DNA from: Streptomyces sp. NBC_00690
Lineage (GTDB): Bacteria; Actinomycetota; Actinomycetes; Streptomycetales; Streptomycetaceae
NCBI RefSeq assembly: GCF_036226685.1
Contig: NZ_CP109009.1
Location: forward strand, 7,157,501-7,221,500
DNA length: 64,000 bases
Direction: 5' to 3'
In this document: piece by piece, positions 25,876 through 35,752 of the stretch
How the letters are laid out: each line of letters begins with the position of its first letter
Numbering within the stretch: the first letter of the stretch is position 1
Notes under the pieces: generated by a model
What the model was told of the DNA's origin: nothing
The model's database searches: none
Seen by the model: the letters and a program-made list of their open reading frames with translations, nothing else
Position numbers and translations under genes: made by a program

Positions 25876-26137
25876 GGCGTGCGCTCCTTGACTCGTTCGG
25901 CCAGCCGTGTGCCCAGAACCGGCCGCGGGGAGGGTCGGCAGCTGGGGGGTGCTGCCATGGGGGAGCCAGGATAGCGGGGGGTCCGCGGCGGTGTGAGCCC
26001 CTTGCGACCTGCTGGGCAACCCCTGAGCGCCCCGACGACGGGGGGCCGTGGGGGCGAGCGGCCCCGATCACACCCGCCCCGGCAATCAGCCGAAGGCCCT
26101 CTGTCGCCGGTGAGTCGACGAGGGTAGCTTCCCGCTC

Positions 26138-28135
26138 ATGCCGATACGTACGCGGGGAACCCGCACGACGTACAGATCGCTCGTACTGGCGGCGTCGGCC
26201 GCCCTGATGGCCGTCTCCCTGGCCCCGGCGCATGCGCAGCCCGCGCCCGGGACGAACCGCGGGGACGCGGACCGCCGGGAGAGCAGACCGATCCACTCCT
26301 ACGAGAAGGCGATCCGTGAATCGGTGTGGGTGGACATCCGACTCGACGGCGACGGCGACGGCAGGAGCGACCGGGTCGCCGTCGACATCGTCCGCCCGTC
26401 GGAACCCGTGCACCGGGGCCAAAAAATTCCGGTGATCATGGACGCCAGCCCCTACTACGCCTGCTGCGGACGGGGCAACGAGACCCAGCGCAAGACCTAC
26501 GACGCGGCGGGGCGACCGGTCCAGATCCCCCTCTACTACGACAACTACTTCGTCCCGCGCGGCTACGCCTTCGCCGCCGTCGACCTCTCCGGCACCAACC
26601 GCTCGGACGGTTGCGTCGACATCGGCGGCAGACAGGACGTCCAGTCCGCCAAGGCGGTCGTCGACTGGCTCAACGGCCGCGCCGCCGGCTACACCAGCCG
26701 CACCGGATCCAAGTTATCGAGCGCCGGCTGGTCCACCGGCGACACCGCCATGATCGGCAAGAGCTTCGACGGCGCCATCGCCAACGGGGTGGCCGCCACC
26801 GGCGTCGAGGGGCTGAAGACGATCGTCCCCATCGGCGCACTCTCCTCCTGGTACGACTACTACTTCGCCAAGGGCGCGCCCCTCTTCGACTCCGGCCCCA
26901 ACTGGCTCGCCGAGAACATCGAGAGCCCCGCGGCCCGCGAACCGTGTCAAGCCGTCAAGAAGCGGCTGGTCGACGACGCTCCACGCACCGGCAACCACAC
27001 CCGCCTGTGGCATGAACGCGATTACGTGCGCGCCGCCCACAAGGTCAAGGCCAGCGTCTTCGCCGTGCACGGAATGCAGGACCTCAACGTGCGCGGGAAG
27101 CACTTCGGCCAGTGGTGGGACGCCCTCGCCGCCCAGGGCGTCGAACGCAAGGTGTGGCTCTCACAGGTCGGGCACGTCGACCCCTTCGACTTCCGGCGCG
27201 CGAAGTGGGTGAAGACCCTGCACCGCTGGTTCGACCACCACCTCCTCGGATACGACAACGGTATCGACGACGAACCCATGGCCGACATCGAGCGCGCGCC
27301 CGACCAATGGACCACCGACCGGCACTGGCCACCGCGCACCACCCGTGTCACCACGCTCCGTCCCGCGCCGGGAGCCCGACCGGGGGTCGGAACGCTCTCG
27401 CAGCGCCCCGCGCGCCCGGGCGCCCGGGAGACCTTCACCGACGACCGCACCCAGCATGAGATCGACTGGGCCGCCGCCGTCGACCGCCCCACCCCCGCCA
27501 AGGTCGGCTTCGTCTCCCGACCGCTGAGCCGTCCGCTGCGACTCTCCGGCTCCGGTACGGTCACCGTCACTGCGACCCCGACCACCACGAGCGCCCACCT
27601 GAGTGCCGTACTCGTGGACCTCGGCCCCGATGTCATCCGCGACTACGCCGCCGTCGGTGAGGGCATCACGACCTTGCCGCAGCGCAGCTGCTGGGGGGCG
27701 AGCACCCCGGGCGACAGCGCCTGTTTCAAGGAGACGATCGCCCGGACCAAGGCCGTCCAACAGACCGTCTTCAGTCGGGGCTGGGCCGATCTGGGCCATC
27801 ATGCGTTCCCCGGCCGGGAGCGACCGCTGACCCCGGGCAAGCCGCACACCATCACCCTCGATCTGCACGCCGCCGACCATGTGGTGCCCGCCGGCCATCG
27901 ACTGGCCCTGATCATCGCCGGCACCGATCGCCATCTGATCGAGCCGCCGGCCACCACACCGAGGCTCACCCTCGATCTTGCGCGCACATTCGCCCGGCTG
28001 CCCATCGTCGGCGGCTCCCGCGCCTTCGAACGAGCCACCCGCGGACCCGTCCTTGTTCCGACGACGAGCCCGACCCGGCCCGATGCGGTCGCGGGCCCGC
28101 GTGCCGTCCGACCGATCCCGGGAGCCAGCCGATGA
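26138..28135 (+). CDS. secreted CocE/NonD-type S15 hydrolase (Xaa-Pro dipeptidyl-peptidase-like)
   Basis: Codes 665 residues. Residues 1-33 are a signal peptide (RGTRTTYR, hydrophobic core, APAHAQP). The S15 alpha/beta-hydrolase domain spans about 50-375, with the nucleophile in GKSFDGAIANG and the catalytic histidine probably in SQVGHVDPFDF. The C-terminal jelly-roll (about 400-640) ends with the beta-sandwich common to CocE and X-Pro dipeptidyl peptidases. It should release Xaa-Pro dipeptides or cleave esters outside the cell. It overlaps the next secreted peptidase by 4 bases, so the two probably share peptide-scavenging work. Confidence 0.88.
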   Translation: MPIRTRGTRTTYRSLVLAASAALMAVSLAPAHAQPAPGTNRGDADRRESRPIHSYEKAIRESVWVDIRLDGDGDGRSDRVAVDIVRPSEPVHRGQKIPVIMDASPYYACCGRGNETQRKTYDAAGRPVQIPLYYDNYFVPRGYAFAAVDLSGTNRSDGCVDIGGRQDVQSAKAVVDWLNGRAAGYTSRTGSKLSSAGWSTGDTAMIGKSFDGAIANGVAATGVEGLKTIVPIGALSSWYDYYFAKGAPLFDSGPNWLAENIESPAAREPCQAVKKRLVDDAPRTGNHTRLWHERDYVRAAHKVKASVFAVHGMQDLNVRGKHFGQWWDALAAQGVERKVWLSQVGHVDPFDFRRAKWVKTLHRWFDHHLLGYDNGIDDEPMADIERAPDQWTTDRHWPPRTTRVTTLRPAPGARPGVGTLSQRPARPGARETFTDDRTQHEIDWAAAVDRPTPAKVGFVSRPLSRPLRLSGSGTVTVTATPTTTSAHLSAVLVDLGPDVIRDYAAVGEGITTLPQRSCWGASTPGDSACFKETIARTKAVQQTVFSRGWADLGHHAFPGRERPLTPGKPHTITLDLHAADHVVPAGHRLALIIAGTDRHLIEPPATTPRLTLDLARTFARLPIVGGSRAFERATRGPVLVPTTSPTRPDAVAGPRAVRPIPGASR

Positions 28136-29424
28136 CGTTCCATGTACGCTCCTTCGCCCTGGCCGCCTTGACGGTCGCCCTCACGGCCGGGCTGATGGCC
28201 GCACCCGCACGGGCCGCGGACGCGACGACCGCACCGCGCACCGGATTCGAGACCAGCGGCGGCACCCGTTGGACCGGCGAGGAGGAGGAGCGCTCCTTCC
28301 TCGCCGCCGTCGACCGGGCCAGCGACCGCGTCGCGCTCTCCAGGATCGGAACCACCAAGCAGGGCCGCGAGTTGGCGCTGGTGGCCATCGGTGCCCGCCC
28401 GGCCGCCACCGTCACCACCGTGCTCCTGATCTGTTCGCAGCACGGCAACGAGCCCTCCGGGCGCGAGGCTTGTCTGACGACGGTCCGTGATCTGGCCTTC
28501 GCTCGTGACCGTCAGACCCGCGCATTTCTGGCCCGTACCGAGATCCTCGTCATCCCCAATGCCAATCCCGACGGACGGGCGGCCGACATCCGGGGCAACT
28601 CCGACCGGGTGGACGTCAACCGCGACCACATCGCACTGAAGACCGCCGAGGGCCGGGCGATGGCCGCCGTCATCCGCGACCATCGACCCGACGTCATCTA
28701 CGACCTGCACGAGTACGGTGCATCGCCGCCCTACTACGACCGGGACCTCTTCGATCTGTGGCCGCGCAATCTGAACACCGACTCCCGGGTGCACCGGGAG
28801 TCGAAGGCCCTCTCCGAGCGCTATGTCCGACCGGCCGCCGAAGACAAGGGGCACACGAGCGGGACGTACGGGATCTGGACCGATCCGGCCACCGGAGAGC
28901 CGATCCGACAGGTGGCGGGCGACGGTCAGGAACGCATCCTCCGCAATGCCTCGGGGGTGAAGAACTCCGTCGGGCTCCTCATCGAGAGCCGTGTCGACCC
29001 ACTGACGGACGCCGAGAAGGCCGATCCCGCAGTGAACAACCGTCGACGGGTGAGCAGTCAACTGGCCGCGCTGGAGGGACTGATGTCCTTTGCTGGTGAG
29101 CGCGGACCGGCGGTTCGGGCCGCGACCTCCCTCGCCCGCTGGAACGGCTTCCTGGACCGCGGCCCGATCTATCTGGGGGGTGCCGACAACACTCCCGCCA
29201 CCCCGGCGGAGACCTTGGCCGATCCCCCTTGCGGCTACCGGCTGGATGGAACCCAGTTCGCCGAGGTCAAGGACGAACTGGCGCTGCACGGAGTGGTGGC
29301 GCGCGAGGTTGGCGACGGCGCGTTCGTGCCGCTGCGCCAGTCGCAGCGCAAGCTCGTTCCGCTGCTGCTCGACGCACGGGCCACTTACCGTCTCGCATCA
29401 GGTCAGCCCGTCACCGCCTGTTGA
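28132..29424 (+). CDS. secreted M14-family zinc carboxypeptidase
   Basis: Codes 430 residues. The N-terminus is a signal peptide ending near APARAADA. Zinc ligands are in CSQHGNEPSGREA (HxxE) and YDLHEYGAS (His), and NPNPDG-like NANPDGRAAD and DVNRDH fix the substrate pocket. The general-base glutamate may be in GLLIESRVDP. It would remove C-terminal residues from peptides outside the cell. It starts inside the stop codon of the S15-type gene (ATGA), so both are translated together. Confidence 0.88.
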   Translation: MTFHVRSFALAALTVALTAGLMAAPARAADATTAPRTGFETSGGTRWTGEEEERSFLAAVDRASDRVALSRIGTTKQGRELALVAIGARPAATVTTVLLICSQHGNEPSGREACLTTVRDLAFARDRQTRAFLARTEILVIPNANPDGRAADIRGNSDRVDVNRDHIALKTAEGRAMAAVIRDHRPDVIYDLHEYGASPPYYDRDLFDLWPRNLNTDSRVHRESKALSERYVRPAAEDKGHTSGTYGIWTDPATGEPIRQVAGDGQERILRNASGVKNSVGLLIESRVDPLTDAEKADPAVNNRRRVSSQLAALEGLMSFAGERGPAVRAATSLARWNGFLDRGPIYLGGADNTPATPAETLADPPCGYRLDGTQFAEVKDELALHGVVAREVGDGAFVPLRQSQRKLVPLLLDARATYRLASGQPVTAC

Positions 29425-29500
29425 TCGCTGACAAGCGTGTCACCTGTGGTAGGGGGTAGGCGGAACCAGATTTTCCGCTTACCCCTGAGAGGTGCCACCC

Positions 29501-31267
29501 GTGACGCACGAACAGCAACCGGACGATCGGGGATCGAGGCCGGTCACGGCCTCGCTCGCCGATCATCCACAGGAGACCGGGCGACCCTCGACGGATCGCG
29601 TGGTCTTCGGCGTCACCGCCGTCCTCACCCTCGCCTTCGTGGTCTGGGGCTCCATCGCCACCGACGCCCTGGAGGACATCTCCAGCAGCCTGCTGAACGG
29701 GCTGATCCACAACGGCGGCTGGGCCTTCGTCCTGGCCGCCTCCGGCTTCGTGGTGTTCGCCCTGTGGCTCGCGATCAGTCGGTACGGGAAGATCCCCCTC
29801 GGCCACGAGGACGAAAGGCCCGAGTTCCGCACGGTCTCCTGGGTGGCGATGATGTTCAGCGCCGGCATGGGGATCGGTCTGATGTTCTACGGGGTCAGCG
29901 AACCGCTCGCCCACTTCATCACCCCTCCGCCCGGCACCCGGCCCGAGGACGCGGCCGAGGCGATGAGCACCGCCATGGCCACCACGCTCTTCCACTGGAC
30001 GTTGCACCCCTGGGCCATCTACGCCGTCGTGGGACTCGCCATCGCCTACAGCACCTTCCGCAGGCGCCGCAGACAGACCATCAGCGCCGTCTTCGAACCG
30101 CTCATCGGCAAGCGGCACGCCTACGGCGGTGTGGGGCGCGTCATCGACATCCTGGCGATCTTCGCCACCCTCTTCGGCTCCGCGGCTTCCCTCGGGCTCG
30201 GAGCGCTCCAGATCGGCAGTGGGTTCACCGAGCTGAACTGGCTCGCCACCGTGGGCACCGGACTCCTCGTCGGCATCATCGCCACCCTCACCGTGGCGTT
30301 CGTGGCCTCCGCGATCTCCGGGGTCGAGAAGGGCATCCAATGGCTCTCCAACATCAACATGGTGTTGGCGCTGCTGCTCGCCCTCTTCGTCTTCATCGCC
30401 GGTCCGACCATCCTCATCCTGGACCTCCTGCCGACCTCGATCGCCTCGTACTTCGGTGAACTGCCGCAACTGGCCGGCCGCACCGAGGCGGGCGGCGGTG
30501 AGGGCGTCGCCGAGTGGCTCGGCAACTGGACCGTCTTCTACTGGGCCTGGTGGATCTCCTGGACGCCGTTCGTCGGCATGTTCATCGCCCGTATCAGCCG
30601 TGGGCGGACGATCCGTCAGTTCGTGGGCGGGGTCATCCTGGTGCCCAGCACCGTGAGCCTGGTCTGGTTCGCCGTCTTCGGCGGCACCGCCATGCAGCTC
30701 CAGAAGGAGGGCAAGCTCGCTGGTGAGACCACTCCCGAAGGTCAGCTTTTCGCCGTGCTCCAGGAGTACCCGATCGCCACGGCGATGAGCCTGTTGGTGA
30801 TGGTCCTGGTCGGCATCTTCTTCGTCTCCGGTGCGGACGCTGCATCCGTGGTGATGGGGACGCTCTCCCAGAAGGGCGCGTTCGAGCCTTCACGGCTCGT
30901 CGTCGTCTTCTGGGGCGTGCTGACCGGTGCGGTGGCCGCGATCATGCTGCTGATCGGCAACGGGAAGGGCGATGCGCTGGCCGGACTACAGAATCTGACG
31001 ATCCTGGTGGCCGCCCCCTTCGTGGTCGTCATGCTCGGCATGTGCGTCGCGCTGATGCGCGACCTGCGGCACGATCCGCTGATCGTGCGCGGGGAAGTGG
31101 GCGCCGAGATGGTGGAGTCCGCGGTGATCGCCGGTCATGAGAGGTACGACGGTGACTTCGAGATCCGGATCGGGCCCGGCGAAGGGGATGGCGACGGCGG
31201 CTCGGGCTCTGGTTTTGGTTCCGGTTCCGGTTCCGGGACCACTGAGCGCCGCGACGACTCCGGCTGA
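29501..31267 (+). CDS. BCCT-family betaine/choline/carnitine transporter
   Basis: Codes 588 residues from GTG 29501, chosen for GAGAGG 7-8 bases upstream (a GTG at 29492 overlaps that site). About 12 membrane spans are present. The substrate region WTVFYWAWWISWTPFVGMF is the Trp-rich BCCT signature, and MGIGLMFYGVSEP lies in the unwound span. These sodium- or proton-coupled carriers take up betaine-type compatible solutes. The cytoplasmic tail ends in a Gly/Ser-rich repeat (GSGSGFGSGSGSGT), probably flexible. It is the only gene between the peptidases and a strong terminator at 31321. Confidence 0.93.
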   Translation: MTHEQQPDDRGSRPVTASLADHPQETGRPSTDRVVFGVTAVLTLAFVVWGSIATDALEDISSSLLNGLIHNGGWAFVLAASGFVVFALWLAISRYGKIPLGHEDERPEFRTVSWVAMMFSAGMGIGLMFYGVSEPLAHFITPPPGTRPEDAAEAMSTAMATTLFHWTLHPWAIYAVVGLAIAYSTFRRRRRQTISAVFEPLIGKRHAYGGVGRVIDILAIFATLFGSAASLGLGALQIGSGFTELNWLATVGTGLLVGIIATLTVAFVASAISGVEKGIQWLSNINMVLALLLALFVFIAGPTILILDLLPTSIASYFGELPQLAGRTEAGGGEGVAEWLGNWTVFYWAWWISWTPFVGMFIARISRGRTIRQFVGGVILVPSTVSLVWFAVFGGTAMQLQKEGKLAGETTPEGQLFAVLQEYPIATAMSLLVMVLVGIFFVSGADAASVVMGTLSQKGAFEPSRLVVVFWGVLTGAVAAIMLLIGNGKGDALAGLQNLTILVAAPFVVVMLGMCVALMRDLRHDPLIVRGEVGAEMVESAVIAGHERYDGDFEIRIGPGEGDGDGGSGSGFGSGSGSGTTERRDDSG

Positions 31268-31320
31268 GCGACGGCCGATCGGCGGCCGGGGCACCCAGCG
31301 CCCCACCGCGGCACACAGGT

Positions 31321-31356
31321 GAGGGCTCCCGGACCGCGATCGGTCCGGGAGCCCTC
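31321..31356. terminator. bidirectional terminator
   Basis: Perfect 16-bp inverted repeat GAGGGCTCCCGGACCG (31321-31336) / CGGTCCGGGAGCCCTC (31341-31356) with a 4-base loop, between the BCCT gene (ends 31267) and the leftward binding-protein gene (ends 31406). Confidence 0.8.
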
Positions 31357-31405
31357 GCCCCTGAGCGGGGGCCCATCCCCCCGCTCCCACGCCCCCGGCG
31401 TGGCC

Positions 31406-33043
31406 CTACTGGGCGCTGCCGATGTCGGCCGCCCAGGGATAGGTGAGCTGGACCGAGGAGATCGGCGCCCCGGTCAGCCCCTTCTTGAGGTAGACGGGGT
31501 TGAACGGCGAGTACAGCGGCATCCAGATGCCCTGCCCGACGGCTATCTCCTGCGCCTGGGTGATGAGCTTGGCGCGCTCGGTGGTGTCGGCGGTGGCCTT
31601 CGCCTCGTCGATGAGCTTGTCGAAAGCCGGGTCCGACCACTGGGCGAAGTTGAAGGTGTCGCCCGACTGGAGGTACTGGTAGAGGGCCGTCGGGTCCGGA
31701 TAGTCCGCCTGCCACAGCGAGAACAGCATGTCGATGCCCTCGCGCGCCTTGGCATCGCTGTACAGGGCGTTGTAGTTGTCGGCCGGCAGGGTCTTGATGT
31801 CGACCTTGAGACCGATCGACTCGCCCGCCCGCTTGACCTCCGTACCGATGATCGGCATCTCGGACTGGGAACCGGTCACGGCGATGGTGATGGGTTCGGA
31901 AGGTGCTCCGGCCTCCTTGACGAGCTTCTTGGCCTCGTCGACCGAACCGTTCGGATCGGGCAGTGCGTCGTAGGCGGCCTTCAGCTCCTTCTGGGCGTAA
32001 CCCCAGGTCCCGGGGGCGGTGGGTGCCTTGAGGGGCTCCGCGGCGCCGGACACGGCCGCCGAGATGATGCCTTGGCGGTCGACGGCCAGGGAGAGCGCCC
32101 TGCGGATCTTCGCATCGGCGAGCGGGCCCTTGAGGTCGGTCACCATGCCGACGTAACTGCCTGACGTACGACCGAAGTGGAGTGACCCCTTATCGGTGGT
32201 GCGGAGCTTCGCGTAGCCCGATGCGGGCACGAACCAGGAGCCGTCCAGCTCGCCCGAGAGCATGGCGGTGGTGCGCGCCGCGGGGTCGCGGATGAACTCG
32301 AACTCGACCTTCGCGGCCTTGGCCTTGCGCGCCTGGTCCCAGTAGCCGTCGAAGCGGTTGATGGTGATGGACTTTCCGGCCGACCAGGTGGCCAACCGGA
32401 ACGGACCGGTGCAATCGACTCCGCCGTCGGGGCGACCGAGCTTCTTGCCGGCCTTCTTAGCCGCACTCTGCCCGATGACCCGACCGGCGGGCGTCGCCAT
32501 CGCCTGGTTGAACTGGGCGTCCGGTGTCTTCAACCGTACGGTGATCTGGGACGGACCGGTCGCCTTGATCGACGCGACGTTCTTGTAGACGGCGTCGTGG
32601 TACGAGCCGAGGGACTTGTCGAGGTTGCGGCCGAGGCTGTAGGCGACGTCCTCGGCGGTCATGGTGGCCCCGCTGTGCAGGGTCACCCCGTCCCTCAGTT
32701 GATAGACCCAGGTCAGCGGGTCGGGCGTGGTCCACGAGGTGGCGAGCGACGGCTTGAAGGTGAAGTCGGGGTCGATCCTCAGCAGGCTCTCGCAGACGTT
32801 GGCGAGCACTTCCATCGGTGGGAAGTCATTGCTGTAGATCGGGTCCAGGGACGACGGCTCGGCGTACAACGCCCATCTGAGGCCGTCCACATCGCCCTTG
32901 GCTGCGGGCAGTGCCGTGGTCAGCTTCGGCTTGTCCGACTGCTTGCCGCCTGCCTTCTCCACACCGCTACAGGCGGAGAGCGTCAGGGCCGTGACGACGG
33001 TGAGTGCGGCGAGGGCCGTGGTGCGGCGGGTGGTGCGGGGCAT
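31406..33043 (-). CDS. second solute-binding lipoprotein of the ABC operon (family 5)
   Basis: Codes 545 residues from ATG 33043, chosen for GGAGGA 4 bases upstream. The lipobox is LSACS. QLRDGVTLHSGATMTAEDVAYSL and RRALSLAVDRQGIISAAVSG are family 5 hallmarks. It is closely similar to the lipoprotein at 36714-38360 throughout (both contain LRWALYAEPSS/VTWAVTAEPSS, DGSWF and YPWAA near the C-terminus). It is the last gene of the operon, 26 bp after the ATPase. One transporter with two receptors widens or tunes substrate range. Confidence 0.92.
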   Translation of the reverse strand: MPRTTRRTTALAALTVVTALTLSACSGVEKAGGKQSDKPKLTTALPAAKGDVDGLRWALYAEPSSLDPIYSNDFPPMEVLANVCESLLRIDPDFTFKPSLATSWTTPDPLTWVYQLRDGVTLHSGATMTAEDVAYSLGRNLDKSLGSYHDAVYKNVASIKATGPSQITVRLKTPDAQFNQAMATPAGRVIGQSAAKKAGKKLGRPDGGVDCTGPFRLATWSAGKSITINRFDGYWDQARKAKAAKVEFEFIRDPAARTTAMLSGELDGSWFVPASGYAKLRTTDKGSLHFGRTSGSYVGMVTDLKGPLADAKIRRALSLAVDRQGIISAAVSGAAEPLKAPTAPGTWGYAQKELKAAYDALPDPNGSVDEAKKLVKEAGAPSEPITIAVTGSQSEMPIIGTEVKRAGESIGLKVDIKTLPADNYNALYSDAKAREGIDMLFSLWQADYPDPTALYQYLQSGDTFNFAQWSDPAFDKLIDEAKATADTTERAKLITQAQEIAVGQGIWMPLYSPFNPVYLKKGLTGAPISSVQLTYPWAADIGSAQ

Positions 33044-33069
33044 GGCTTCCTCCACGAGGCAGGCGTGAG

Positions 33070-33894
33070 TCACTGGGTGGCGAGGAATTCGCGTCGCGCC
33101 TGCGACACCAGGGCGGGGTCCCAGCCCAGCCGCGGAACGCTGGACAGCAGGAGTCGGGTGTAAGGGTGTTCGGGGTGTTCCAGCACATCGGCCGTCGATC
33201 CGCTCTCGATCACCGAGCCGCGGAACATCACGACCACGTCGTCCGCGACCCACCGCACGACTTCGAGGTCATGGCTGACGAAGATCAGCGCGACTCCGGT
33301 CTCGCGTCGGATCTCGGAGAGCAGATTGAGGATCTGCGCCTGGATCGACACATCGAGCGCGGCGACCGCCTCGTCCAGTACCAGCAGTTTGGGGTTGGCG
33401 GCCAGGGCACGGGCGATCGCCACCCGTTGCCGCTGCCCTCCGGACAGCTCCCGCGGGAGGGCGGCGGCCTCCCGCACGCCCAGCCCCACCTGGTCCAGGA
33501 GTTCGGTGCGCCGGGCGTCGAAGTCGCCGCCCTGAAGATCGGTGTGGAGTCGCATCACCTCGTCGATGGCGTCGCCGACCGTCTGCCGGGGGTCCAGGCT
33601 CTGATAAGGGTCCTGGAAGACGAGCTGGACGGTACGGGCCCGCTGTCGGCGGACCTTGCGCGAGCTTCCGGCGCCGATCTCCTGGCCGTCGAAGAAGATG
33701 CGGCCTGAGTCGGGCGCCTCCAGACCGACGATCAACCTGGCCGTGGTCGTCTTGCCGGACCCGGACTCGCCGACGATGCCGAGCGATCCACCGACGGGTA
33801 CCTCGAAGGACACGTCGTTGACGGCGACGACCTTGCCGTGGTCATAGGTCTTGCGCAACTTCTCGACCCGGGTGACGGGGTGGGTCGCGGTCAC
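33070..33894 (-). CDS. ABC transporter ATPase, DppF/OppF type
   Basis: Codes 274 residues from GTG 33894, which overlaps the upstream stop (GTGA). Walker A GESGSGKTT, signature LSGGQRQRV, Walker B LLVLDEAVAALD and switch FVSHDLE are all present. Note DEAVAALD in place of the usual DEPxSALD. Partner of the DppD-type ATPase at 33891. Confidence 0.93.
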   Translation of the reverse strand: MTATHPVTRVEKLRKTYDHGKVVAVNDVSFEVPVGGSLGIVGESGSGKTTTARLIVGLEAPDSGRIFFDGQEIGAGSSRKVRRQRARTVQLVFQDPYQSLDPRQTVGDAIDEVMRLHTDLQGGDFDARRTELLDQVGLGVREAAALPRELSGGQRQRVAIARALAANPKLLVLDEAVAALDVSIQAQILNLLSEIRRETGVALIFVSHDLEVVRWVADDVVVMFRGSVIESGSTADVLEHPEHPYTRLLLSSVPRLGWDPALVSQARREFLATQ

Positions 33895-34892
33895 GGCCGC
33901 TCTCCCTTCGTGAGCACGCTCGACCGGTCGAGCGGCGGTGGGGTCGTCCGATGGCAGCTCACCAGGTGTCCATCGACCGGGCGCGGCTCGGGGGCCGTCT
34001 CCCGGCAGAGGTCGATCACCTTCGGGCAGCGGGGTGCGAACGCGCACCCGCCCTTGACCTCGTACAGTCCCAACGGCCGGCCCGAAACCGCCTGGAGTTC
34101 ACTGCGGTCAGGTGCGGGCCGGGCGGCGAAGAGGGCCGCCGTGTACGGGTGACGAGGGGCCCGGGCGAGCTCGGTGGCGGACGCGGACTCCACGATGGAG
34201 CCCGCGTACATCACATGGATGCGGTCACAGGCGGACACTGCGAGATCGAGGTCGTGGGTGACCAGCACGATCGACAGCCCACGCTCACGACGCAGCCGCA
34301 GCAGGATCGACACGATCTCGGCCTGGGTGGTCACGTCGAGCGCCGTGGTCGGCTCGTCCGCGAGCAGCAGCTCCGGTTCGCTCGCCAGGGCCGCGGCGAT
34401 CATCACCCGCTGGAGCATCCCGCCCGAGAGCTCGTGCGGGTACTGGCGCATGTGCCGGGCGGGATCGGGCAGTCCGACCTCTTCGAGCAGCCCCTGTGCG
34501 GTACGGGCGGCTGCCGTCTTGGAAAGGCGCTGGTGGACGCGGAGGCCCTCGGCGAGGAAGGTGCCGATGCGCTGGAAGGGATTGATGTGCGCCCGCGGGT
34601 CCTGGAAGATCATCGACGCCGTGCGGGACCGGAGCTTCGTCAACTCCTTGCCCGACGCGTTGAGCACGTCCTGTCCCGAGACCCGCACCCGACCGCTGAC
34701 GTCCGAGCCCGCCGGGGTGAGGCCCACCGCCGTGCGCAGGGTCATCGACTTGCCCGAGCCGGACTCGCCGACCAGCCCCACGATCTCCCCGCGGGCGCAA
34801 CTGAGGGACACCGACGCCAGGATCGGCTTGCTGTCCTCGCCGCGGCGGACCGCGAGCGTGAGGTCCTCGACCGTGAGCATGGGGGTGGTCAT
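33891..34892 (-). CDS. ABC transporter ATPase, DppD/OppD type
   Basis: Codes 333 residues from ATG 34892 (ATGA overlap with the permease stop; AAGGGCGG just upstream). Walker [10 protein letters not shown], signature LSGGMLQRV, Walker [13 protein letters not shown] and switch LVTHDLD are complete. The C-terminus has the oligopeptide-type motif CAFAPRCPKVIDLC, a cysteine cluster that in some homologues binds an iron-sulfur cluster. Confidence 0.93.
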   Translation of the reverse strand: MTTPMLTVEDLTLAVRRGEDSKPILASVSLSCARGEIVGLVGESGSGKSMTLRTAVGLTPAGSDVSGRVRVSGQDVLNASGKELTKLRSRTASMIFQDPRAHINPFQRIGTFLAEGLRVHQRLSKTAAARTAQGLLEEVGLPDPARHMRQYPHELSGGMLQRVMIAAALASEPELLLADEPTTALDVTTQAEIVSILLRLRRERGLSIVLVTHDLDLAVSACDRIHVMYAGSIVESASATELARAPRHPYTAALFAARPAPDRSELQAVSGRPLGLYEVKGGCAFAPRCPKVIDLCRETAPEPRPVDGHLVSCHRTTPPPLDRSSVLTKGERP

Positions 34893-35752
34893 CGGTCCGC
34901 CCTTCTGATGCGGTCGGCGACACCCTCGCCGATCAGGCTGAAGCACACGACGGCGACCACGATGAGGACGCCCGGGGCGAGTGCCGACAGCGGCGCGCCC
35001 TGGAGGAGGGCGACTTGACCTTCGGAGATCATGGCGCCCCAGTCGGCCTGGGGCGGTTGGACGCCGAAGCCGAGGAAGGAGAGCCCGGCGAGGTCGATCA
35101 TGGCGTAGCCGAAGCAGAGCGACGCCTGTGCCAGGACCATCGGTGCGATGTTGGGCAGCAGGTGCCGGACGACGATGCTCACCGCGGGGAACCCCTGGAT
35201 CTCCAGGGCGCGGATGTACGGGCGGTGCCGTTCGCTGAGCGCGGCACTGCGCGTCATCCGGGCCATGTAGGGGGTGTAGGCGATGGCCAGGGCGAGCACG
35301 GTCGCCTTCAGTCCGGCGCTGAGCACCGAGACCAGCAGGATCGCGAGCAGCACACCGGGGAAGGCGAAGATCAACTCAATGGCCCGGGAGAGGGCCGCGT
35401 CGACCCAGCCGCCGCGCCAGGCGGCCACCACACCGATGGTGACGCCGAGCAGGGTCGCGCCGACGACCACACCGAGTGGGCCGAGCAGGGAGCTGCGGGC
35501 GCCGTAGATCAGTCGGGACAGCACATCGCGTCCGGACTGGTCGGTGCCGAGCAGATGGTCGGCGGACGTCCCCTGGAGGCTGTTGGCCAGGGACACCGCG
35601 TTGGGATCGTGCGGTGCGAGCCAGGGGGCGAACAGCGCCGTGAGGACGAAGACCACCAGTACCCCGATCGACAGGGCCACGGTCTTGTTGCCGCCGAGGC
35701 GCCGGCTGAAGCCCCGGCGCCGGACGAGGGCGGATTCGGTCATGACCGCCAT
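34889..35752 (-). CDS. ABC transporter permease, DppC type
   Basis: Codes 287 residues from ATG 35752, which overlaps the DppB-type stop (ATGA) and has AAGGTGG upstream. HLLGTDQSGRDVLSRLIYGAR and the EAA loop IRALEIQGFPAVSIVVRHLLPN identify the subunit. About six membrane spans. Confidence 0.93.
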   Translation of the reverse strand: MAVMTESALVRRRGFSRRLGGNKTVALSIGVLVVFVLTALFAPWLAPHDPNAVSLANSLQGTSADHLLGTDQSGRDVLSRLIYGARSSLLGPLGVVVGATLLGVTIGVVAAWRGGWVDAALSRAIELIFAFPGVLLAILLVSVLSAGLKATVLALAIAYTPYMARMTRSAALSERHRPYIRALEIQGFPAVSIVVRHLLPNIAPMVLAQASLCFGYAMIDLAGLSFLGFGVQPPQADWGAMISEGQVALLQGAPLSALAPGVLIVVAVVCFSLIGEGVADRIRRADR

